Shown in pieces: positions 44,293 through 52,819 of a stretch of 64,000 nucleotides of DNA. The stretch is from positions 36,350 through 100,349 of the forward strand of contig JAKSLB010000010.1 in NCBI GenBank assembly GCA_024401435.1, given 5' to 3'. The first letter of the stretch is position 1. Each line of letters starts with the position of its first letter. The DNA comes from Paludibacteraceae bacterium. Lineage in GTDB: Bacteria > Bacteroidota > Bacteroidia > Bacteroidales > Paludibacteraceae. The position numbers were made by a program, and so were the translations under genes. The notes beneath the pieces are model-generated. The model searched no databases, was not told the origin of the DNA, and saw only the letters and a program-made list of their open reading frames with translations.

Positions 44293-44799
44293 TTAGTTAG
44301 TCTTAAATTGGTATTTTACCTCAGCTAGTTCAGCATTAGCCTTAACAATCTTATCTTTTAGACCGGATTTATAAGTGGCTAATTTTTTTGCCAAACCTTC
44401 GTCTGATAAAGCCATCATTTCAACTGCAAGGATGGCGGCATTTTGAGCACCATTGACACCGACTGTTGCTACAGGAATTCCTGGAGGCATTTGAATGATA
44501 GAGAGCATGGCATCCAATCCGTCTAACATACCTTTGATAGGAACACCAATAACAGGAAGGGTAGTGCTTGCAGCAATTACACCAGGAAGGGCAGCAGCCA
44601 TTCCTGCTCCTGCAATGATTACTTTGATGCCTCTTTCTTTAGCACCCTTGGCAAACTCCTCCACTTCGTTTGGGGTACGATGAGCTGAAAGTGCGTTCAT
44701 TTCGAACGGTACTTCCATATCTTCTAAAAATTTGGCAGCCTTCTCCATTACTGGTAAATCAGAAGTGCTACCCATAATGATACTTACTAATGCTTTCAT
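44293..44799 (-). CDS. purE: 5-(carboxyamino)imidazole ribonucleotide mutase
   Basis: A 168-residue class I PurE. It has SIIMGSTSDLPVMEKAAKFL (6-25), NALSAHRTPNEVEEFA (about 38-53) and GAGMAAALPGVIAASTTLPV then IGVPIKGM. It interconverts N5-CAIR and CAIR in purine synthesis. The frame remains open upstream to 44919, but the family start is the Met at 44799. The extension covers a dispersed repeat and the minus-strand -7 box. Confidence 0.96.
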   Translation of the reverse strand: MKALVSIIMGSTSDLPVMEKAAKFLEDMEVPFEMNALSAHRTPNEVEEFAKGAKERGIKVIIAGAGMAAALPGVIAASTTLPVIGVPIKGMLDGLDAMLSIIQMPPGIPVATVGVNGAQNAAILAVEMMALSDEGLAKKLATYKSGLKDKIVKANAELAEVKYQFKTN

Positions 44800-44835
44800 T
44801 TCTTCTTTATGAGGTTTTTGCCTCTCTTTTTTAGA

Positions 44836-44866
44836 ATTAAGGGGACTTTGATAGGTTCCCCGATAA
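44836..44866. repeat. Dispersed short palindromic repeat upstream of purE
   Basis: TTAAGGGGACTTTGATAGGT (from 44838) followed by TCCCCG: a member of the window-wide family with complementary GGGGA/TTCCCC ends, lying in the purE 5' leader. Confidence 0.5.
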
Positions 44867-44897
44867 TTAATTATAAATTTCCTTTTAATTAAGTATG

Positions 44898-44905
44898 CAA
44901 AATTA
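44898..44905 (-). promoter_or_regulatory. -7 box (TAATTTTG) for purE
   Basis: The minus-strand TAATTTTG fits TAnnTTTG, 99 bases before the purE ATG, leaving a leader that contains the dispersed repeat. Confidence 0.5.
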
Positions 44906-44977
44906 GATATTTTGGACAAAATCGCAAAGTTTTGATGATGGTCCTATGGCTTTTATAAAAGAAGTAATAATTTTTAC

Positions 44978-44985
44978 TATCTTTG
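44978..44985 (+). promoter_or_regulatory. -7 box (TATCTTTG) for prfC-trmD
   Basis: TATCTTTG is a strong match to the Bacteroidetes box. The resulting leader to the prfC ATG at 45184 is about 190 bases and contains another copy of the short dispersed repeat (45001-45026). Confidence 0.65.
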
Positions 44986-45183
44986 CAGACGCAAAATGTG
45001 TTAAGGTGAGTTCTATAAATTCACCGTTGAAACTTAAGTATAACAAAATGGGCTAATAAACCTTTCAAGACTTTTGGTTTCCTCTTGGCATCTTGCTGAT
45101 TGTCAGTTGGTCGCACAGCAATCTGCACAAGACAAAATCCAAAATCCTTTGAAATCAATTTTATAAACCCCACCTTAAATTAT

Positions 45184-46764
45184 ATGGGCTTATCAGAAGA
45201 GATTAAACGAAGAAGAACCTTCGCAATTATCAGTCACCCGGATGCGGGAAAGACTACTTTGACAGAGAAGTTATTGTTGTTTGGTGGCGCGATTCATATC
45301 GCTGGTGCCGTCAAATCTAATAAGATAAAAAAAACTGCCACTTCCGACTGGATGGAGATTGAGAAACAACGTGGTATTTCTGTTGCTACCTCTGTTATGG
45401 CTTTCGATTATGATGGATTCAAAATTAATATTTTGGATACCCCTGGTCACCAAGATTTCCAGGAAGATACGTTCCGTACGCTGACAGCTGTGGATAGTGT
45501 AATCATCGTGGTCGATTGTGCAAAAGGTGTCGAGGCGCAAACTCGGAAATTGATGAACGTTTGTCGTATGCGTAATACTCCTGTCATCGTTTTTGTGAAT
45601 AAGATGGACCGTAATGGTAATAACGCATTTGACTTGATGGATGAGTTGGAGAAAGAGTTGAATATTCGTGTTCGCCCTCTCACTTGGCCTATCAATCAAG
45701 GCGATAAGTTTAAAGGTGTATATAATATATATGAGCATAAGCTTAACTTGTATACTCCTAGTAAACAGGTTGTTACTGAGAATATTGAATTTAAGGATAT
45801 CAATAGTCCAGAATTGGAAAAGCATATTGGTGAAGAAGATGCTCAACAATTGCGTGATGACCTTGACTTGATTAATGGAGTATATTCTGATCTTGATGTG
45901 AATGAATATTTGGCTGGTCAAGTAGCTCCTGTTTTCTTCGGTAGTGCTTTGAATAATTTTGGTGTGAAGGAGTTGTTAGATTGTTTCTGCAAAATTGCTC
46001 CAAGTCCGCAACCAACACAGACTGTTGAACGTATTGTGAAACCTGAAGAGGAAGCATTCTCTGGTTTCGTCTTTAAGATCCATGCAAATATGGATCCAAA
46101 TCATCGTAGTTGTATTGCTTTCGTGAAGGTTTGCTCTGGTAAGTTTGAAAGAAACGTCAATTATAAGCACGTTCGTCATAATAAGTTACTCAAATTCTCT
46201 GCTCCAACTTGTTTTATGGCTCAGAGGAAAGAGACGGTCGATGAAGCTTGGCCGGGAGATATTGTCGGATTACCTGATTCAGGTGGAACATTTAAGATAG
46301 GTGATACCCTTACTTCTGGTGAAAACATCCATTTTAAAGGTTTGCCTAGTTTCTCTCCTGAAATGTTCAAATATATTGAAAATGATGACCCTATGAAGGC
46401 AAAACAATTGGCAAAGGGTATTGAACAATTGATGGATGAGGGTGTAGCTCAGGTTTTCACCAATCAATTTAATGGTAGAAAAATCATCGGTACTGTTGGT
46501 CAATTGCAGTTCGAGGTTATTCAATATCGTTTGTTGCATGAGTATAATGCAAAATGTCGTTGGGAACCTATTAACCTTTATAAGGCTTGTTGGATTGAAA
46601 GTGATGATGCTGAAGCATTGGATAACTTTAAGAAACGTAAATACCAGTTTATGGCAAAAGATAAAGAAGATAGAGATGTCTTCTTGGCTGATTCTGGATA
46701 TATACTTCAAATGGCTCAGACAGATTTCCCTAAAATCCGTTTCCATTTCTCTTCTGAATTCTAA
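45184..46764 (+). CDS. prfC: Peptide chain release factor 3
   Basis: A 526-residue GTPase starting [13 protein letters not shown]. It has the G1 loop [15 protein letters not shown], a GISV switch I, G3 [16 protein letters not shown] and G4 NKMDRNG. The C-terminal domains are typical of RF3 ([30 protein letters not shown]). RF3 recycles RF1/RF2 after peptide release. The frame opens 28 codons earlier at 45100, but that segment has no RF3 character. It is followed after 9 bases by trmD. Confidence 0.96.
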   Translation: MGLSEEIKRRRTFAIISHPDAGKTTLTEKLLLFGGAIHIAGAVKSNKIKKTATSDWMEIEKQRGISVATSVMAFDYDGFKINILDTPGHQDFQEDTFRTLTAVDSVIIVVDCAKGVEAQTRKLMNVCRMRNTPVIVFVNKMDRNGNNAFDLMDELEKELNIRVRPLTWPINQGDKFKGVYNIYEHKLNLYTPSKQVVTENIEFKDINSPELEKHIGEEDAQQLRDDLDLINGVYSDLDVNEYLAGQVAPVFFGSALNNFGVKELLDCFCKIAPSPQPTQTVERIVKPEEEAFSGFVFKIHANMDPNHRSCIAFVKVCSGKFERNVNYKHVRHNKLLKFSAPTCFMAQRKETVDEAWPGDIVGLPDSGGTFKIGDTLTSGENIHFKGLPSFSPEMFKYIENDDPMKAKQLAKGIEQLMDEGVAQVFTNQFNGRKIIGTVGQLQFEVIQYRLLHEYNAKCRWEPINLYKACWIESDDAEALDNFKKRKYQFMAKDKEDRDVFLADSGYILQMAQTDFPKIRFHFSSEF

Positions 46765-46773
46765 TTGTAAATT

Positions 46774-47457
46774 ATGAGAATCGATATATTATCTGCGGTA
46801 CCGGAATTATTAGAGAGTCCTCTTAATCATTCTATCTTGAAACGAGCTCAGGCAAAAGGATTGGCTGAGATTGTTGTGCATAATATTCGTGATTATACAC
46901 TTGATAAGCATAAGAAGATTGATGATTATGCCTTCGGTTTTAGTTCTGGTATGGTGATGCAGATAGAACCTATCGATCGATTAATTACACATTTAAAAGA
47001 ACAGCGAGATTATGATGAGGTCATTTATACTTCTCCCGATGGAGAGATGTTCAATCAGAAAATGGCTAATTCTATGTCTCTTTTAAATAATGTCATTGTC
47101 CTTTGTGGTCATTATAAGGGAATTGATCATCGCATTCGGGAACATCTGATTACAAAAGAGGTCTCCGTGGGAGATTTCGTTTTAACAGGTGGTGAATTGG
47201 CCGCTTGTATTATGACAGATGCGATTGTTCGTTTGATTCCGGGTGCTATGAGTGATGAACAATCTGCGTTGTCGGATTGTTTTCAAGATGACCTTTTAGC
47301 CCCTCCTGTTTATTCTCGTCCTGCAGAATATAAGGGATGGAAAGTCCCTGAGATTCTCCTTTCTGGTAATGAAGCTAAAATAAAGGAGTGGGAATATGAA
47401 CAGGCCGTGGAACGTACGAAACGTTTACGTCCAGACTTGTTAAAGGGTCTTCGATAA
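46774..47457 (+). CDS. trmD: tRNA (guanine-N1-)-methyltransferase
   Basis: A 227-residue SPOUT methyltransferase. It has [13 protein letters not shown] at the start, [17 protein letters not shown], and the trefoil-knot elements [14 protein letters not shown]-like [12 protein letters not shown] (about 110-121) and [20 protein letters not shown] (about 131-150). It makes m1G37 in tRNAs and so prevents frameshifting. It is co-transcribed with prfC, which groups two translation-accuracy functions. It is not in the rpsP-rimM-trmD-rplS arrangement found in many other phyla. Confidence 0.96.
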   Translation: MRIDILSAVPELLESPLNHSILKRAQAKGLAEIVVHNIRDYTLDKHKKIDDYAFGFSSGMVMQIEPIDRLITHLKEQRDYDEVIYTSPDGEMFNQKMANSMSLLNNVIVLCGHYKGIDHRIREHLITKEVSVGDFVLTGGELAACIMTDAIVRLIPGAMSDEQSALSDCFQDDLLAPPVYSRPAEYKGWKVPEILLSGNEAKIKEWEYEQAVERTKRLRPDLLKGLR

Positions 47458-47502
47458 TTTCTTTGATATTATTTTAATAAAGGTTATTCCTTCATCTTTT
47501 GT

Positions 47503-47527
47503 AGCAATTTATAGAAAATTCCCTTAA
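47503..47527. repeat. Dispersed short repeat downstream of trmD
   Basis: CAATTTATAGAAAATTCCCT (from 47504), then TAAT: same family as the copies at 27.5, 27.7, 37.7, 43.7, 44.8 and 45.0 kb. It lies in the 78-base gap before the phosphoethanolamine transferase gene. Confidence 0.5.
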
Positions 47528-47535
47528 TATCGAGT

Positions 47536-49254
47536 ATGGGCATTTTTGACAATAAGTACACAGAGAGAATTTTAACGTTCTTCCTTTTTTTCATTATTCT
47601 GATTCCTTCCTTTTTTGTCTCTTTTTGGTGTGCAGATTTGGATGGATTCATAGTGAAAAAAATAGGTTTTTTACTGATATCTCTTGTATGTACATTTATT
47701 CCATTGCTATTTTTTAAGAAGAAAGTCTATTTTATTCTGGAGGGAATATTTGGTGTGTTGCTGGCACCTATTGAAATTTCAAGTTTGCATCTAAACCATA
47801 CGACAACAGACTTTATGATGATGGATACCATCCTGAATACCAATTGGAATGAAGCTGTCGAGTTGTTATCTTCTGTCTGGTTATTTGCCTTGTTTGTCAT
47901 TCTAATATGGATCATCTATTTTTTTATAACTTTCAAATACATTAAGAATCAGGACTTTTTTTCAAAAAGAGTGAAAAAAGTTTTTATGATATCTATTCCT
48001 ATTATTCTTTTGGGTGGATGTGTCTATTATTTTATGTTAGCCAGGAAACTGATGACAAGTGATGATACAACGTGGAGGGATAATTTAGTGGATATGAAGG
48101 ATATGATGACAATCAAGTTCCGTAAGATATTCCCTTTTGATGTTTATATCGCTACTAGTGATGTTGTAGAAAGACGATTGGATATAAGAAGAAGTCAGGA
48201 ACGGTTGAAGAATTTTTCATTCGGTCTTTCTCCCAAAGAAGATGAGGAAGAGGAGATCTCTGTTTTAGTGATAGGGGAGACGGCTCGCTGGAAAAATTTC
48301 GGACTAAATGGATATCAGCGGAATACCACTCCTCATCTTTCTCAGCAGAAGAATTTGGTTTCTTATTCACATCTTGTTACTCAAGCCAATCTAACCAATA
48401 ATTCACTTCCCATCATTTTGAGTCGGGCTAACGCGATTCATAGTGATATTGCTTATCATGAAAAATCCGTCTGTGAAGCATTTGCAGAAGTTGGGTATCA
48501 TACTGCATGGATCAGTGATCAAGATTTTAATGCATATCAAGAGCGAATAATAGGAACGTGTGATTATACGGCTACGATCAATGATAAAAATCATGAGAAG
48601 TATGTTTACGATATTGATCTTATGCCTCCTTTTGAGACCTTTCTTCAGCAGTCATCGAAGAAAAAGTTTATTGTTGTTCATTCGTTAGGTAGTCATTTCA
48701 AGTATGGTCAACGCTATCCGGAGTCATTTAAACAATTTCAACCTTGTTATGAAAACAATATGGATTATCTTTCGATCAACAAAGATAATGCAGAATTGAT
48801 TATCAATGCCTATGATAATACGATATTGTATACAGATTATTTTCTATCGTCTTTGATTCAACGATTAGAGAAAAAAGGGGGAATATGGTCTGTCATCTAT
48901 TTATCTGATCATGGAGAAAATTTGTATGATGATGAAGAAAATTTGATTTTACATGGTTCGTTGATTGTATCTGCTTATGAGGCACGCATACCATTCTTTG
49001 TGGTCTATTCAGATGATTATCAGAAACGTTATCCTGAAAAAGTGTTGAATATAGAAGCAAATAAGGGGAAGAATATAACTTCGGAGGTTGTATTCCATTC
49101 CCTATTGGATATGGCAAATATTGAGGATGATATCATTGATACATCGTTGTGTATAAGTAGGAAGTCATTGATGAATCAAGACTCCACTTATATATTGAAT
49201 GGGAATAGGAAACCTATTTTGTTTATGTTTGACCGATTGAATGCTATGCAGTAG
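47536..49254 (+). CDS. Phosphoethanolamine transferase (EptA-like, sulfatase family)
   Basis: A 572-residue protein with about five N-terminal transmembrane helices (to about residue 170). A periplasmic alkaline-phosphatase/sulfatase fold follows, with VIGETARWKNFGLNGYQRNT (about 245-264) containing the catalytic Thr. SLGSHFKYGQRYP and the metal-binding YLSDHGENLYDD (about 453-464) come later. The family transfers phosphoethanolamine from lipids to lipid A or other glycans and can alter polymyxin susceptibility. The next plus-strand gene after dacB is a PagL-like lipid A enzyme, which suggests a lipid A theme. The stop codon abuts the stop of dacB with no gap. Confidence 0.92.
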   Translation: MGIFDNKYTERILTFFLFFIILIPSFFVSFWCADLDGFIVKKIGFLLISLVCTFIPLLFFKKKVYFILEGIFGVLLAPIEISSLHLNHTTTDFMMMDTILNTNWNEAVELLSSVWLFALFVILIWIIYFFITFKYIKNQDFFSKRVKKVFMISIPIILLGGCVYYFMLARKLMTSDDTTWRDNLVDMKDMMTIKFRKIFPFDVYIATSDVVERRLDIRRSQERLKNFSFGLSPKEDEEEEISVLVIGETARWKNFGLNGYQRNTTPHLSQQKNLVSYSHLVTQANLTNNSLPIILSRANAIHSDIAYHEKSVCEAFAEVGYHTAWISDQDFNAYQERIIGTCDYTATINDKNHEKYVYDIDLMPPFETFLQQSSKKKFIVVHSLGSHFKYGQRYPESFKQFQPCYENNMDYLSINKDNAELIINAYDNTILYTDYFLSSLIQRLEKKGGIWSVIYLSDHGENLYDDEENLILHGSLIVSAYEARIPFFVVYSDDYQKRYPEKVLNIEANKGKNITSEVVFHSLLDMANIEDDIIDTSLCISRKSLMNQDSTYILNGNRKPILFMFDRLNAMQ

Positions 49255-50700
49255 TTACTGCTTTTTAGGTGTTGTTTTATTATCGTTTTCAATCAGTTCG
49301 TTCAGTAAGTCGGACATCTGTTTTTTGAGGGCAGGTCGTTGACCAGCGAAGTTGGAAACCATAAAACAGAAGACATACCATTTATTGTTGTAATTGATGT
49401 ATCCGGCATAGTTTTGTACGCGTTCCATACTTCCGCTTTTGATATAGGCTTTCCCTTCCAGTTTTGTTCCCTTCATAAACGAGGTAACAGTTCCATTCTT
49501 ACCAGCAATAGGTAATGTGGATAAAAATGATTTAAAATAGACACTATCATTGTACATATAGGAGAGCACATCGACGATATATTGGGGAGATAGTGCATTT
49601 TTCATAGACATTCCTGAACCGTCTACTTGAAAGTTTTTATCACTATCCAAGCCATTCTTTTTCCAAAACTTTGCGATGGCGCTTGAGGCATTCCATGTTG
49701 TGCAAGCCCCTATACTATCTTTTTGTTTGGAAAGGATGGTGAAAATATTTTCAGCGAACAAGTTGATACTTTTATGGTTGGTGATTCTTTCGATATCTTT
49801 TAGAGGAGCAGATTGGTAAGTATAGAAGACTTTTCGAACAGAATCGGGCTTGAACCATCTTGTAGAGGTCGCTGCTGAGTCCACTTCGATACCATTGTGA
49901 ATAAGGAGTCTTCTGAGAGAATCTGCTGCAAATAGAGCGGGTTCTGCTATTTCAGTTTTTAAATATTGACAGATACCGATAGGTAGGTTACCACGGATGG
50001 TGGGGGTCCATGAGTAATCAACTTTTGTAAATCTCCAACCTGTTGGAATATCCCTGTCTTGAGTCATTTCAATTTTAGGTTGAAATAGTGGTGTGTATGG
50101 TGTCACTTTATTATAGGAGAATCCGGTAGAGTCTGACGTGACAACGAAACTTAGAAGATTATCGCGTATAGAAAGGGACGATGGGGTAGGAGAATATGAA
50201 GAACCGACATCTTCCACCAACCAATTGAAAGGAGAGCCATCTTCACGGAAAAAAGAGGCATCACCAATGATATGTCCTTTAATCTTTTTTATTCCTAATC
50301 CTTTGATAGTATCCAATACGGAAGAGAAAAATCTATTTTTTACAGGATTGTATGCCGATTCGAGAGTTGGATCACCACCTCCTCTGATGTAAAGGTTTCC
50401 ATTTAAAACAGAATCTTTTATGGTTCCGCTGTATTCAATTTTTGTTCTGAAACGGAATGTGTCTGTAAGGAGTTCTATGGCTGTTGCTGTGGTAATGATT
50501 TTAGTGACAGATGCAGGATTTCGACACACCATAGGTTCGTAAGAGGCAATCACTTTTCCTGTCCCGATTTCTTTCATCATAAATCCGACACTGGCAGGTG
50601 CTAAGTCATCTATATTTAAAAACGTTTGTAAAGCGTTTGTTTGAGCGGAGAGCAATCCGCAATGGAGAATAAAAAGGAATGTGTATAATAAATTTCGCAT
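49255..50700 (-). CDS. dacB: D-alanyl-D-alanine carboxypeptidase/endopeptidase (PBP4)
   Basis: A 481-residue penicillin-binding protein of class C. A signal peptide (1-20, ending LLSAQ) precedes the catalytic SxxK in NPASVTKIITTATAIELL (Ser64, Lys67). The second motif region is VDGSGMSMKNALSP (Ser-x-x type) and the third is KSG in AYIKSGSMERVQNYAGYI. The large inserted domain (about 95-300) with GNLYIRGGGDPTL is typical of PBP4. It trims or cleaves peptidoglycan cross-links in the periplasm. It converges head-on with the phosphoethanolamine transferase gene, zero bases apart. Confidence 0.95.
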   Translation of the reverse strand: MRNLLYTFLFILHCGLLSAQTNALQTFLNIDDLAPASVGFMMKEIGTGKVIASYEPMVCRNPASVTKIITTATAIELLTDTFRFRTKIEYSGTIKDSVLNGNLYIRGGGDPTLESAYNPVKNRFFSSVLDTIKGLGIKKIKGHIIGDASFFREDGSPFNWLVEDVGSSYSPTPSSLSIRDNLLSFVVTSDSTGFSYNKVTPYTPLFQPKIEMTQDRDIPTGWRFTKVDYSWTPTIRGNLPIGICQYLKTEIAEPALFAADSLRRLLIHNGIEVDSAATSTRWFKPDSVRKVFYTYQSAPLKDIERITNHKSINLFAENIFTILSKQKDSIGACTTWNASSAIAKFWKKNGLDSDKNFQVDGSGMSMKNALSPQYIVDVLSYMYNDSVYFKSFLSTLPIAGKNGTVTSFMKGTKLEGKAYIKSGSMERVQNYAGYINYNNKWYVFCFMVSNFAGQRPALKKQMSDLLNELIENDNKTTPKKQ

Positions 50701-50717
50701 TGTTTGACGTTTTATCG

Positions 50718-50725
50718 CAAAATTA
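50718..50725 (-). promoter_or_regulatory. -7 box (TAATTTTG) for dacB
   Basis: Minus-strand TAATTTTG, 17 bases before the dacB ATG. It is only 13 bases from the plus-strand box of the neighbouring gene, so the two divergent promoters overlap. Confidence 0.55.
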
Positions 50726-50738
50726 CATAAAATTTGTG

Positions 50739-50746
50739 TAAGTTTG
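50739..50746 (+). promoter_or_regulatory. -7 box (TAAGTTTG) for the PagL-like gene
   Basis: TAAGTTTG matches TAnnTTTG, 24 bases upstream of the ATG at 50771, in a 70-base divergent spacer. Confidence 0.6.
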
Positions 50747-50770
50747 CATTGTTCTTATATAAAGTAGACA

Positions 50771-52024
50771 ATGAAAAGTAAAATCATCAGCTTTCTATTG
50801 GTATTCCTAGTGGTAGGATCTTTTTCTTTGAAAGCGCAACAAAATACAATATTTAGAGTTAAGGCAGAGGGTTATTATGGGTGGTTACTCCATTATAGTG
50901 AAGGTAATGCAATAGGGGGAGAAGTTGCCATGGAATTGCCTCTATTGGGTAATCATAATTGGGAATATACATACAATTTCCCGTCTGTAGGTTTCGCTGT
51001 TGGTCTATTAAACTTGGATGACCCTGAATACATGCGAAATAGTATTCATGCGGTTTCCTATTTTCATTATCCTATCGTTCATACGAATGCTTTTGCTTTG
51101 AATCTGAAATGGGGTTCTGGTTTAGCAGGACAAATTCCAATGCAAGGAGAAGAACATGATTATTTCCCATTGACAGGTGTATTGGTAGGCGGCTTAAATA
51201 TGGATATCGCATTGTCCACTCATTATGGTAAACCAGCTGCACAATGGATCATAACGATGGGTGGTAATTATATGTTATTGCACAATTGTAATGTGACGCG
51301 TAAAACTAAAAATACTCATTTGGCAGATGTCTCATTGGGCTTGAAATATACGCCTAATGTATGGCCATTACCCATTAAGTATCCTGCTCGTTCAGTGAAA
51401 CACATTTTGTCTCTTGAGGCATATGCTACGTTAGGAGCAAATCAATTGGAGGTGGCAGACAAGTATTATCCAAATGGAACTTTAAGTGTGGGTGCTTTTA
51501 TGCCAATTTCGAATGCATATCGTTTGGGCCTTACTGCTGATGGTTTTTATAATGGTGTTTATGATGGAACACAACGAACAGAGAATATCCGATATAATTT
51601 TATAGAGGAAGATCGTTTGCGTAATAAGATTCGTGCTGGTATTTCATTGGCAAATGAATTGACAATGGATCGTGCAAAGGTGGGACTTCATGTTGGCGTT
51701 TATTGTTTCGATAAGATTAAAGTCCCAAAGTATAATCAAAATGGTGAGGAAAATTATAATCTGATAGAAAACATATTATACACTAAATTTGTGACTCGTT
51801 TCTTCTTTACTCCTAAGTTCTTTGCTGTTTTTGAAGTGAAGTCGCACTTTTGGTTCCACACAGTCCTTGAGCAGAAAATGCGTCTTTTGAACGTAGAATG
51901 TGCTTCTTTAGGTTTTGGATGGGCTATGCCAGACTTCGGAAACCGTATCAAGAATCCTTTTGAAAGAATTTCATTTAAAAAAGAAGATAAAGAGGAATTG
52001 CGTATTACGGGTAGTGAAAAATAA
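50771..52024 (+). CDS. Acyloxyacyl hydrolase / PagL-like outer membrane beta-barrel
   Basis: A 417-residue protein with a signal peptide (1-22, ending SLKAQ) and alternating beta-strand character throughout, as for an outer-membrane barrel. Segments YNFPSVGFAVGLLNLDDPEY (about 69-88), ALNLKWGSGLAGQ and THLADVSLGLKYTP (about 183-196) match the Bacteroidetes acyloxyacyl hydrolase group. That group is related to lipid A 3-O-deacylases. It would trim acyl chains from lipid A. The catalytic His/Ser cannot be assigned safely by eye. An alternative is a non-enzymatic barrel. Confidence 0.75.
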   Translation: MKSKIISFLLVFLVVGSFSLKAQQNTIFRVKAEGYYGWLLHYSEGNAIGGEVAMELPLLGNHNWEYTYNFPSVGFAVGLLNLDDPEYMRNSIHAVSYFHYPIVHTNAFALNLKWGSGLAGQIPMQGEEHDYFPLTGVLVGGLNMDIALSTHYGKPAAQWIITMGGNYMLLHNCNVTRKTKNTHLADVSLGLKYTPNVWPLPIKYPARSVKHILSLEAYATLGANQLEVADKYYPNGTLSVGAFMPISNAYRLGLTADGFYNGVYDGTQRTENIRYNFIEEDRLRNKIRAGISLANELTMDRAKVGLHVGVYCFDKIKVPKYNQNGEENYNLIENILYTKFVTRFFFTPKFFAVFEVKSHFWFHTVLEQKMRLLNVECASLGFGWAMPDFGNRIKNPFERISFKKEDKEELRITGSEK

Positions 52025-52152
52025 GATGAGGTGTTACCTTTTTTAGATTTACATCTATATTTTACTAAACTTGCTGTTTGACATTTCCTTCAGTGTATGG
52101 AACAGGGGAGGAGGATAAGATGTGTCCTACATTCTTTACAACGATGAACATT

Positions 52153-52626
52153 TTAATTCTCTTTAATAGCCTCTCTAAAAAGTTTTTTCACTAGAATTTT
52201 ATGGAATACCCATATACATGCGAAGTACAATTTACCCAATAGATTATTAAATTTAACTACCGTGGTGATAGAGATATTTTGCTGGTTTTCTATAGGAAGA
52301 GAACAATAAACACTCACCCAAAAGCATAAATGACGATCGTTCTTGTAGGCGACTATTTCTTCTGCATTACTTTCTGAAATAAGTTCACGGAACGAATTTC
52401 CTCCCTTAAGCCCTAAGGGTTTTACCATGGCATTCCTTATTTTCATAAGTATGGCGACTGGTTTCGGATAATGACAAAACATTTGATCGAATATATAATT
52501 TGTACATAATGGTTCTTTCCTTTTTATATTCTTTTCTTCGCAATCGTAATAATCGGAAGGTTTGTATTTATCAATTAATTTCATGACTATCTTTGATTTA
52601 ATGTAGATTTTTCTAACCTTTACCAT
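52153..52626 (-). CDS. DUF2867 family protein
   Basis: A 157-residue protein. It follows the DUF2867 pattern: DYYDC near the start, IFDQMFCHYPKPVAILMKIR (about 45-64), NAMVKPLGLKGG (about 65-76), NDRHLCFWVSVY and LLGKLYFACIWVFHKILVKK near the end. The expected fold is a small START/SRPBCC-like one, and the function is unknown. An alternative start at 52584 (MKLIDKYKPSDYYD) gives 143 residues and fits family lengths better. It is isolated between a PagL-like gene and the giant surface protein genes. Confidence 0.7.
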   Translation of the reverse strand: MVKVRKIYIKSKIVMKLIDKYKPSDYYDCEEKNIKRKEPLCTNYIFDQMFCHYPKPVAILMKIRNAMVKPLGLKGGNSFRELISESNAEEIVAYKNDRHLCFWVSVYCSLPIENQQNISITTVVKFNNLLGKLYFACIWVFHKILVKKLFREAIKEN

Positions 52627-52716
52627 CTAATTTTGGTTAAATAGGGATAACTTAATAATTAAATCTGGCGTATAGGTCAAATAATTATGTTTGATAAATA
52701 ATTATAATTAAAATTC

Positions 52717-52760
52717 ACTTCAAACTCTTCAAAATGTACACAAATTGAAGAGTTTGAAGT
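52717..52760. terminator. Hairpin downstream of the LRR giant gene
   Basis: A perfect 16-base-pair stem (52717-52732 with 52745-52760) and 12-base loop, about 60 bases past the stop of the minus-strand giant gene. On the minus strand it is followed by TGAATTTTAATTATAATT, so it is a fair terminator without a classical T run. Confidence 0.55.
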
Positions 52761-52819
52761 TGAATGTACTTTCGTAAGGCAGTAACCAAAAGTTGGGTGC
52801 AAAATACAAAAGTTTTTTA

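Noticed and set aside
44800-44919. N-terminal 40-residue extension of PurE
   Set aside because: The extension is not seen in PurE proteins and covers the minus-strand -7 box and a dispersed repeat, so it is untranslated leader.
45271-45921. A 216-codon minus-strand ORF opposite prfC
   Set aside because: It is antisense to the strongly conserved GTPase core of RF3, and its composition (Ile/Thr/His rich) is what the complement of that gene would give.
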